Shown here piece after piece: positions 37,056 to 49,674 of a stretch of DNA of 64,000 nucleotides (its first letter is position 1; every line of letters begins with the position of its first letter). The notes beneath the pieces are model-generated. The model saw only the letters and a program-made list of their open reading frames with translations, was not told the origin of the DNA and ran no database searches. Source of the stretch: Rutidosis leptorrhynchoides (Eukaryota > Streptophyta > Magnoliopsida > Asterales > Asteraceae). The stretch is from contig NC_092342.1 in assembly GCF_046630445.1 (NCBI RefSeq), positions 83,769,001-83,833,000 of the forward strand, written 5' to 3'. The translations under genes and the position numbers were made by a program.

Positions 37056-38959
37056 TAATAATAATAATAATAATAATATTAATAATAATTAGATAAAAAC
37101 TAGAACGATGATAATAACGACGATAATAATAATCATTTTTAATAATAATACAAAAATTCGATTGACTATAACTTCTAATCCGTTCATCGAAACCATTCGA
37201 TATCTAAATGAAAAGTTCTTAATTTTTCGCTAGCTTTCCAACGACATGCATTTCTTATACCTTATCTCAACCGCATATGTAACTAATTCAAGATTCAACA
37301 TAACGTATCTAATGGCAATATCAAAAGTACAAGCATGCATAATCCTATATACTCGAGCACTAGTCAGGGATACACTATTAATATGTAAAAATTAAATTAT
37401 AAGTGCTTACGTATCAATATTGAGATTCAATATTGCAGGAAAGGTATGTAGACGCAATGGAGATGATAAACACTAGATTGACCTTACGAGCATACCCATG
37501 AATCATACCCATCACCTCCATACCTATAACCCATAATTTCCTTAGCCCTATCCAACTTGCAAAACTTATTTTTAAATTACTCAAACATCACCCCGTCGTA
37601 GTATTTTATGTAATAATACTAGTAATAATAATAATACTAATAATAGTAATGATAATAATAATATTAATCTTGATAATAATAATATTAATATAAATAATGA
37701 AAATAAGAACAGAGGGAGTAGTGCATCGGTTGTATGTGTGTGTTTATATCAAACTGGAACTCGAAGCTTTAAAGGATTTAGCATCACCCACCATGCCATG
37801 TGATCGCATGGATTGAAGGTGATATGGCCATCCGATCGCATGGCCCTTCTAGCCAGCTATCATCCATTTCATTTTAGGCACCGACGGTTTTATATATTTA
37901 TTTAATATATATTTATTTAATTTATATAATTACTTATATATTATATTATATTTACGTTCATGGTAAAAATGTAATTTTTACTCAAATGACACGGATGTTG
38001 TCACTCGACTCATGAGTCTTTTCCGATTTCTCGAAAGCATTTTCGTACGTTTAGAAAAATAGCCTTTTACGTTACGCGACGTGTACCCTTATTAATAATT
38101 TGACTTACTTATCAACAAATTAACTTATAATAAATTTAACTTATAAAATTGAGCGTTGTGGTCATTTGCTTCTATAAATTAGTGGCTCGTTGTTTACCCA
38201 AGTCTATTATTTTAAATCAGGACGTTTTATGACTAAGTTAAAATATATATATTTTTTTATTTAGAATTGTAAATTTGTACATAATATATATGTTTGAAAT
38301 ATTTATCTAATGATATAATATTTAGTCTTTCAAAACCAATTACATTTCAAAGTTCGTTTTATATAATTTAACTCGTTTTAAATAATAGTAGTTATTTTGT
38401 CAAATAATGTTTTTAATATGAAAACTAAATAGTTGATTTATCAAGGGACACGAGTTAATCAAAGTAAAGTATACTTTTGAAATTTAAACGGAAATGATTA
38501 CTAACTTTTGACTAACTTTCGTTAATGACACTTTTGTAAATCACTTTTACCAAATATTCCGGATACCATTAAAAAGGAAAGGTTTTCTAAATCAAAGTGG
38601 ACCTCTCAATAGAGACTCGAAATCATAATTCAATGTATTTGATATTCCAATCTTTTGATATTATCTTCTAATCCCATCGATAATTATTCTAAAGATATTT
38701 TGAAATAATTACGTTCATGTAAAGTATTTTACGTTTAATACTTTGTTGACATTATCAAGTTATAATATATACACATATACATATATAATTATATACGTTC
38801 ATTTAATGGTTCGTGAATCATTGGAAATTGATCGAGGTTAAATGAATGTATGAACATAGTTTAAAATTCTTGAGATTTAACTTAACAATCTTTGCTTATC
38901 GTGTCGGAAACATATAAAGATAAAGTTTAAATTTGTTCAAAAAATTTCGGGTCGTCACA
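35094..38959 (-). mobile_element. 3' LTR of non-autonomous Tekay-like element 4
   Basis: TGTAAAGACCC...GGGTCGTCACA, 3866 bp, followed by PPT1. It matches the right-hand LTR (43684-47199) closely, except that the latter lacks about 410 bp (37197-37606 here) and has an extra 90 bp TA tract. It has no tRNA-like segment, unlike LTR2, LTR3 and the LTR at 51799, so it belongs to a second subfamily that also includes LTR1. Confidence 0.88.
37796..37843. repeat. Paired 16 bp near-palindromes in the LTR
   Basis: CCATGTGATCGCATGG (37796-37811) and CCATCCGATCGCATGG (37828-37843), starts 32 bp apart. The other LTR of the element has two exact copies of CCATACGATCGCATGG at 45975-45990 and 46007-46022 with the same spacing. 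Possibly a protein binding site; no function is shown. Confidence 0.6.
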
Positions 38960-38995
38960 GTACCTACCCGTTAAATAAATTTCGTCCCAAAATTT
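38960..38995 (-). other. LTR-adjacent PPT-like block (PPT1)
   Basis: On the plus strand GTACCTACCCGTTAAATAAA and on, directly next to the LTR; the reverse of the block before the plus-strand LTR at 2872. Equivalent blocks lie at 12435 and 55700. Confidence 0.7.
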
Positions 38996-39397
38996 GATTG
39001 AGATGGTCATGGCTGAGAATAAGTATGTTTTCATGACGCATACTAGCTGAAAAATTTGAGTTTTACCTTTACCGAGGAATATAGATAAAACAATTTGATT
39101 TTGTGAAGAGTACGAGTGAAACTATCATTAAAGAGCGAAATGAATAAATACAGGTTTGTCTTAACCGGTAACGTAGTCATGGTTGTTTTCCGGAAATCAA
39201 GAAATTTAGAGAAAATCTTTATAATAAGATCTGGTTCTTCGGTAATTAAGGAAATTAGGTTCCCCTTCGATTTAATGCGATAATCCATCTCGATTTCTCT
39301 ATCAGATATTTTACTATAAATCTACCTCCTTCTTTACCTTACAACTCACACCTTCTATTCTTTCTCCCTCAACTCGTATTTTAAAGTATTCGTCAAT

Positions 39398-39571
39398 ATG
39401 CTTCATCCAGTTCTGATTCTTGATATACTCCTAACCTTTATATATGTCATTCTTCTTTTTCATCTACCGCCGGAAGAATCTATTTACTTCTACTATACTC
39501 TTGGTTTTATAGTGTCTTTAGTTCTCCCTTGTCTTTATGTTGCTATATGCATCGATATATATGGGTTGTAA
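39398..39571 (+). CDS. Antisense small membrane protein, 57 residues
   Basis: Open from ATG 39398 to TAA 39569-39571, on the strand opposite to its host element, 438 bp inside the 3' LTR. Two hydrophobic stretches (about residues 5-23 and 34-52) flank a short polar loop with PPEESIYFYY; the end is IDIYGL. The copy in element 5 (56145-56318) has the same length and stop. By eye about 39 of 57 residues are identical and most of the rest are conservative, with about 15 codons differing only synonymously and no indel; the third copy (16509) has a single-base frameshift. This pattern suggests the peptide has been kept by selection. I recognise no family. Antisense extra ORFs are known in some plant gypsy elements. 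The nearest upstream promoter candidate is the LTR itself read in antisense. Confidence 0.6.
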   Translation: MLHPVLILDILLTFIYVILLFHLPPEESIYFYYTLGFIVSLVLPCLYVAICIDIYGL

Positions 39572-40403
39572 TTTCCAGGTTGTTGTTGGGCTTTATATCT
39601 TCTCTTATATTTCGATGCCCCTGCTTCTATCTTCTATAATCATTGTCATCCCCATGTAATACTTTCTTGTATTTGCTGCGATTTATACCCCAATTTTTAT
39701 TTCGAAGTTTTGTCCTTTCATTTCTTCTTCTTGCGATTAAGCACCGCTTGTAATGGTCCAGAATCGCAGATATGAATTTTAGAATGAACATTGTTAATGT
39801 TTTAAGAAGGAAATTGTAATGGCACGATCTTGACTTGTCAAATTACTAGAATACCTCGGAAAAGGCCGAATCATCAAGAAATATTTTCTTGATATTTTAG
39901 AGGTTAAATAGAATACAAGAGTCGTATAACATAGCACATGATAATGTTATGATCTGTGAATCATCACGTTCCATTTAGAAACTCAGCATGACTTACTGTA
40001 ATATAATCACGTTGATCAAGTGTCATTATATTATACTAACTCATGCTTCAGCTCCCAACACTACTTCAAAAATATTCCTATTTTAAACTCGAATGTTTCA
40101 GAATTTAGAAACTAAAATAGTTTCTTTTATGATGTAATACAGATAGCGTGAAGAGGTAAATGATTTCAGATAAGAATAATTATGAAAATTTCTTCAGAAA
40201 TATGGAGAATATTTATAATGAAAGATAAAATGATATCTTAGGATTTCTAATATCAGAGGATGATGAAGAATATTGTCCGCAGGGGTTTATGATCAGGACT
40301 CAGGAGTAAGATATTTATTAATGACTTCAGCAGATACTGAATCATTTGGATTCTTTGAATGTAGGTTTCGTCCTTATCATTTGTCCACAACCTCTTTCAT
40401 ACT

Positions 40404-40598
40404 TTGCTCAATCCGTTTTCCAGTTCCAAAACTTCTCTTTTTTTGAGCTTTGCCAATACACTATACTTTGTCATCAAACTTTTTACTGTTAAGATCATTT
40501 ACAGTTGTTGCTGCTTCGTCAGCATTTCAAGAACTAGTTCGCAGTTCAAGGTATTTTTCAGAAACTTCACATTCAAAGTATGTAAGTCCAGGAGATAG
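40404..40598 (+). CDS. Possible second antisense ORF, hypothetical
   Basis: 64 codons, starting MLNPFSSSKTSLFLSFANTL and ending CKSRR. Collinear with the C-terminal halves of 17275-17631 and 57429-57650 but more diverged. No domain, and evidence for coding is weak. Confidence 0.2.
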   Translation: MLNPFSSSKTSLFLSFANTLYFVIKLFTVKIIYSCCCFVSISRTSSQFKVFFRNFTFKVCKSRR

Positions 40599-41365
40599 AC
40601 GTTATACGTACACATATAACTGTTGGCGTAGACATGCTGCGAGATTTCAAAATACTGATTGCTAATTCCCGATGATTCGTATGGCAATTCTCGTTACAAG
40701 ATGCGAATGAGTAAATGATGGGGTTTTGATAAATATAATGATTCTTCGGAAGGTCAAAGATCAGTAAAGTTGTAAATAAGTTTATTGCTAATGTGGTGGA
40801 ATATGAAAGGTTCTCCAGTAACAAAAGGGAAAACATATATATCAAGATTATGATAAGGCTACTCCGAATGAAAAATCGAAGTTGTCTTGCTGGAGCTGTG
40901 ATAGAATTTGCTACTTTGAAAAGAAATTGCAAAGTTATTTTTGCTAATAAATGCCAAAGGATCTGACATAGATATGTGTTGAATTATGACTTTGGTTTCG
41001 AGAGCTTTTTAAGTACATAACTGTGGGTAAAATAAGGTTAGATCATCATCTCGATTGCTCATTATTTGAAGTGTCTTAAGAAATTTTCGAAGGGTTTGAA
41101 CAGGGATTGTAATTGTTAATATACATTTGATGTTCTAACACAGTTTTGAAGTCAAAGTATAGCTTTGAAAGATGTAGGAATCTAAAAGTAATGGTACTGG
41201 TTATATCTCGAATTGAATTCTGAGGTTTCAAAATCAGAATATGTAATTGGATTTGAATGAGTATGGTTATTTTGATTTCTATGAAAGAATGTATATTATT
41301 GTGAAAGTAGGAAGTATAGTTGATAATTTGCTTAATCAGATTCGAAGAATGTAACATATTAATTG

Positions 41366-41369
<4 letters not shown>

Positions 41370-41442
<73 letters not shown>
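41370..41442. repeat. TA microsatellite inside element 4
   Basis: About 72 bp of AT repeat directly before PPT2; elements 1 and 2 have no repeat here. Confidence 0.95.
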
Positions 41443-41445
<3 letters not shown>

Positions 41446-41476
41446 GGGTATTACCTACCCGTTAAAAAAATTTCAC
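41442..41476 (-). other. Internal PPT-like block (PPT2), element 4
   Basis: CTCGGGTATTACCTACCCGT and on (plus strand), 2.4 kb from PPT1. It separates the antisense module from the gag-position half. Confidence 0.55.
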
Positions 41477-41988
41477 AATTAATATTTTGTACAAAAGAAT
41501 TTTATTACAGTCTTTATGAAAATATATATGTATATATTCTCTTCAGATGTAACATAAATTTTAATGAGTTAATACTAAATTAAACTCATTCGATTTACGG
41601 TTGGAACTAGAATTGAATAATCTCTTGAAGGCTTTAGAGATTACATAAGTATTTCTTCTATAATATTGAAATTATGAATCAATACTTTGTTATTTGTTGA
41701 GGCGTGATGTTGGTTTTCGTTAAATTCTTGTGAACTTCGCAAAGTACGCATGATGTTATCTGAAAAGTTTCGGGTACATCGATGATGAAAGTGTAAAATC
41801 AAATATATACTTGATTTATTATGAATTGGAGTTTGTTGAATTGAGACAGAGATTGTAGTTAACGATGGTTAAGTTGCGGGCGAAGGACGTACATTATTGC
41901 ATATTAGTAATATGAATTAACCGAGTAGTTAAGATTCACACACAATAGTTTAGCAAGGAAAGATTTATTTTTATTTCAATATATATAT

Positions 41989-41994
<6 letters not shown>

Positions 41995-42063
<69 letters not shown>
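41995..42063. repeat. TA microsatellite inside element 4
   Basis: About 68 bp of TA repeat, preceded by a short ACAC run. Confidence 0.95.
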
Positions 42064-42070
<7 letters not shown>

Positions 42071-42587
42071 CATATAATTTCTTCAGAGGGAATGAGTTAA
42101 TTCTTCATAACTCGTTGATACAATATACGCGTTATTGATTCGTAATGATGTCCACAGTGATTCTTGAACTGACGGAGTTTGTGAGGTTATAGGTGTTGTT
42201 GATTCTGATGCTAACTGCACTGACGATGCTGGTGACGCTGACGGTACTGTTGATGCTGTTGGTAAAACAAGTTTAACTTGTTAACCACACACCATTTTTG
42301 TCAGAGTTTCTACTCTTCCTTCTATCATTTTGGTTCGCTTAACTGATTTATGGTTAGGGCTAGATTAGATAATCTCTAAGACTTTAGAGATTACATAATT
42401 GCCGCGGAATGTTTCTCCAATGAAGTTATGAATTAATACTTCGTCAGTTATTGTTGTTGGTACTCCTTGGTATCTATGGTGTGTATGACGTTGATGCTCG
42501 TGGGACAGATTGTGAAGTCGAGGTTTACGACGCGATTGTGGTTGGAGGTGGTAATGGTACTGTTGGTGTTGATGATGCTGGTACTGG

Positions 42588-43022
42588 TTATGCTGCTGGT
42601 GCTAATGCTGGTGTTTGTAATCTCTGCACTATATTCTCCAAAACCACAACCCGAGCGCGAAGCTCGCTGACTTCTTCTATTACACCGGGGTGATTGTCGG
42701 TTCGGACGAGTGGATAAATAAAATCTAGAATTTGATGTAGTATATAATCGTGACGAGATACTCTGGAAATGAGAGAGAAAATGGTGTTTCGGATTGGTTC
42801 GCCGGTAAGTGCTTCAGGTTCTTCGTCAAGAGGGCAATGTGGTGGATGGAAGGGATCACCTTCTTCTTGTCTCCAATGATTGAGGAGGCTACGAACCCAT
42901 CCCCAATTTATCCAGAATAGATGATGGCTGATTGGTTGATCCATTCCGGTCACACTGCTTTCGGAGCTGAAGTGGGATTCCATTTCGGAATCCGAGGAAC
43001 TTGAATTAATGAAGAATTTCAT
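42588..43022 (-). CDS. Gag-position ORF of the non-autonomous family, intact copy
   Basis: 144 codons from MKFFINSSSSDSEMESHFSS to APAA. An N-terminal Ser/acidic region, WGWVRSLLNHWRQEEGDPF, a His/Pro-rich linker (HPPHCPLDEEPEALTGEP), RNTIFSLISRVSRHDYIL, then a leucine/valine heptad segment (about 112-136) suggesting a coiled coil. Relatives at 8077-8652 and 19262-19717 carry stops. The place, first ORF after the primer binding site, points to a gag derivative, perhaps only its N-terminal oligomerisation part; no zinc knuckle or protease follows. It is far shorter than a full gypsy gag, so packaging would need a partner's gag. I do not recognise a family. Confidence 0.6.
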   Translation of the reverse strand: MKFFINSSSSDSEMESHFSSESSVTGMDQPISHHLFWINWGWVRSLLNHWRQEEGDPFHPPHCPLDEEPEALTGEPIRNTIFSLISRVSRHDYILHQILDFIYPLVRTDNHPGVIEEVSELRARVVVLENIVQRLQTPALAPAA

Positions 43023-43440
43023 TTCGTACGATTGAATAAAGGATTTTTCGATATAAAAATGATTTTTTGGCTATCGGGTGGTATTCTATTTACATAGGAT
43101 ATCTATATATATAGATCAAAAGATTTCGTAGATTACGGAGGAATTTAAGGAATATATCAGGCAAAGTTTAAAGTAGCAGATACGATAAGATATGATTTTG
43201 CAGATACGCTAAGATATGAATTTTGTCTATACACTACTCATGCAATTAATGTAGCAAGACGTGTCTAGACTAATAATGATAAGCAGGTAATTTCCTAAGG
43301 ATGATAAGTAGATGATTTCCGACTAGAAATGATAAGCAAAACATTTGACATGCAGACACGGTCGAAGTCCAGACTAACTAATGCATCCTAATGACTATTA
43401 GTTAGACACACTAATGCAGACCTGGTTCGCTAAGACCACC

Positions 43441-43452
43441 ACTCTGATACCA
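43441..43452 (-). other. Primer binding site copy 1 (initiator tRNA-Met type)
   Basis: The minus strand reads TGGTATCAGAGT, one mismatch from the standard site. It lies about 230 bp from the LTR instead of next to it. Confidence 0.7.
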
Positions 43453-43669
43453 CATGTCGCATCATGTGGGGACAACCACCGTCCCAACCAGTGCCTTCCC
43501 AGCTAACCGCCTGGTGATCACTAAGTGTACCTCAGACACTGATTTTACGGCCTTGCCTTTCGGCAAAGCCAACCATATTCGGACCGCGAGGAGAACGAGC
43601 CAATGCTTCGTCACAGGTAACACTGTGAGAACCCCCTCTACGATTAAGCCAATGACACATCTTAAACCA
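43453..43669. other. GC-rich block between two primer-site copies
   Basis: About 217 bp with roughly even base composition in an AT-rich element, absent from elements 1 and 2. It is bounded by ACTCTGATACCACAT (43441) and ACTCTAATACCACAT (43670), so it arrived with a duplication of the primer site or by insertion into it. Both strands have open frames (for example minus 43462-43707) but no recognisable protein; it may be a captured fragment or a piece of another element's leader. Confidence 0.6.
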
Positions 43670-43681
43670 ACTCTAATACCA
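43670..43681 (-). other. Primer binding site copy 2
   Basis: The minus strand reads TGGTATTAGAGT, two mismatches from the standard site, but in the correct place next to the LTR. Confidence 0.6.
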
Positions 43682-43683
43682 CA

Positions 43684-47199
<3,516 letters not shown>

Positions 47200-49378
47200 C
47201 AATCTATGAGCAACTTCTCCTGAAGCCTTGCTTCCATTCAAAATAGTTTTGATGCCAAAAAAGTTGTTTTGCTATTTCTAAAGGTGAAGTTTAACTTTTA
47301 GATTTTATGATGATTATTACCTTTGCATTTGAACTCTTATGCATATTTAAATACCATTGTGATACTTGTTTTTTATGTAACACTTTATTTAGGTTCATTG
47401 AGAATATTTTTGGGGTTAATATATCCTTACTAGCCACAACTCCTTACACATTTGTTGACATCTTGGTTTAATAGTTTGATTATTTTGTGACATTTTTTGA
47501 TATCTCTCAATTCATAACTCAATAATTGCTTCTATTTTTAAATTGCATATTGAATGAAGATATATTTGACTATAGTTTTGTTTCAATAGCCGCAAAACAC
47601 ATTTTTGAGTACATTATGTTGGCCACATAATCGGGCCAAATTATGTGGCAAGCATGCTAAAAAAACTTTGATTGAAAATTGGACCCAGTTTCGCAAGATG
47701 ACTAGATAATGATGCTATAAGAAAGACTTCCTGAAGGCTTTCTTCCATTCGTAATAGTGTTGAGGCCGAAAAAGTCGTTTTGCTATTTCTAAAGGTGAAT
47801 TTTTAATTTTTCCTATTTTACAATAATTATTACATTTGTATTTGAACTCTTATGCATATTTAAATACGATTTTGATACTTATTTTTTATGTAACACTTTA
47901 TTTAAGTTTATTGAGAATATGTTAGGGGTTAATATATCTCTACTACCTACAAATCCGTACACATTTATTGACATCTTGTTTAATGGTTCGATTATTTTGT
48001 GACACTTTTTGATATCTCTCAATTCATAACTCTATAATTGTTTCTATTTTAAAATTTCATATTGAATGTAAGTGTACTTGACTATAGTTTTATTTTGATA
48101 ATAATTCATGGCCTCAAAACACATTTTTGAGCACATTACGTTGGCCACATAATCGGGCCAAATTATGTGGCAAGCATGCTAAAAAAACTTCGGTTGAAAA
48201 ATTATGAACAGATAACGACACTATGAGCAAGACTTCCAGAAGGCTTGCTTCCATTCGAAATAGTTTTGACGTCAAAAAATTCGTTTTGCTATTTCTAAAG
48301 GTGAATTTTGAACTTTCAGATTTTACGATAATTATTAACTTTGCATTTGAACTCTTATGCATATTTCAACACCATTTTGATACTTGTTTTTTATGAAACA
48401 CTTTATTTATGTTTAATGAGAATATTTTTGGGGTTAATATATCCTTACTACCCACAAATTACACGTTTAGTGACATTTTGGTTTAATGGTTCGATTATTT
48501 TGTGACACTTTTTGATATCTCTCAATTCATAACACTATAATTTTTTTATTTTGAAATTTCATATTGAATGAAAATATATTTGACTAAAGTTTCATTTCGA
48601 TAATAATTCATGGCCGCAAAACACATTTTTGAGATATTACGTTGGCTACATAATCTGGCCAAATTATGTGGCAAGCATGTTAAAAAAACATCAGTTGAAA
48701 ATTAGACACACTTTCGCACGACGAATAAATAATGACACTATGAGCAAGACTTCCTGAATGCTTGTTTCCATTCGAAATAGTTTTGACGCCAAAAAGTCGT
48801 TTTGCTATTTCTAAACGTGAATTTTGAACTTTTAGATTTTACGATAATTTTTAACTTTAAATTTAAACTCTTATGCATATTTCAATACCATTTTGATACT
48901 TGTTTTTTTTATTGAACACTTTATTTAGGTTTGTTGAGAATATTTTTGGGGTTAATATATCCCTACTAGCCACAAATCCTTACGCGTTTAGTGGCATCTT
49001 GGTTTAATAGTTCGATTATTTTGTGACACTTTTTGATATCTCTCAATTCATAACTCTATATTTGTTTCTATTTTAAAATTTCACGTTGAAAGAAAATATA
49101 TTTGACTATAGTTTCGTTTCGATAATAATTCATGACCGCAAAATGCATTTTTGAGCACATTACGTTGGCCACATAATCGGGCCAAATTATGTGGCAAGCA
49201 TGCTAAATAAACTTCGGTTGAAAATTGGACATACTTTCGCACGATGAATAGATAACGACACTATGAGCAAGACTTCCTGAAGGCTTGCTTCGATTCGAAA
49301 TAGTTTTGACGCCAAAAAAGTCGTTTTGATATTTCTAAAAGTGAATTTTGAACTTTTAGATTTTACGATAATTATTAA
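47200..49378. repeat. 520 bp satellite, block 3
   Basis: Monomer marks near 47205, 47704, 48205, 48730 and 49250, spacing about 500-525 bp. Dyads at about 47621, 48147, 48650 (mutated) and 49169. Cut at 49378 by the Copia LTR. Confidence 0.92.
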
Positions 49379-49620
49379 TGATAGGTCAGATCATATTGAG
49401 ATTAGAAGATGTGATGAGTTAGTGTGAGACTCAGTAGGTGAAGAACATATTAGGTATTAGAGAGAATCGGTAAAATTACATTCCACATCTTCTTAAACTA
49501 GTTTACAATGCAATGGCTATCTAATTAGGACTACTTAGGTTCCTTACATAGCCCTCTTCTAAAGAACTTTCATTTAGGCATGTTTAACATTAACACTATA
49601 CATACTTCGAGGTCCTAACA
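49379..49620 (-). mobile_element. Copia-type 3' LTR
   Basis: 242 bp with TG/CA ends. Similar in size and first bases (TGTTAG.ACC) to the LTR at 31519-31749, so the two elements are probably related. Confidence 0.8.
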
Positions 49621-49674
49621 ATCTCCCCCTTAGTGTTAAGTGTGAAAATTACAATGTAATCCTACGTGAAACAT

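Larger units (their letters stand above)
38960..43683 (-). mobile_element. Internal region of non-autonomous Tekay-like element 4
   Basis: The most complete copy of the family, 4.7 kb. Plus-strand order: PPT1 (38960-38995), antisense 57-residue ORF, a second possible antisense ORF, PPT2 (41442-41476), gag-position ORF (minus), primer binding site, a 230 bp GC-rich block, a second primer-site copy, LTR. No protease, RT, RNase H or integrase is present in any frame. Bases 39575-40400 and 41500-42450 hold no recognisable gene. Confidence 0.85.
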
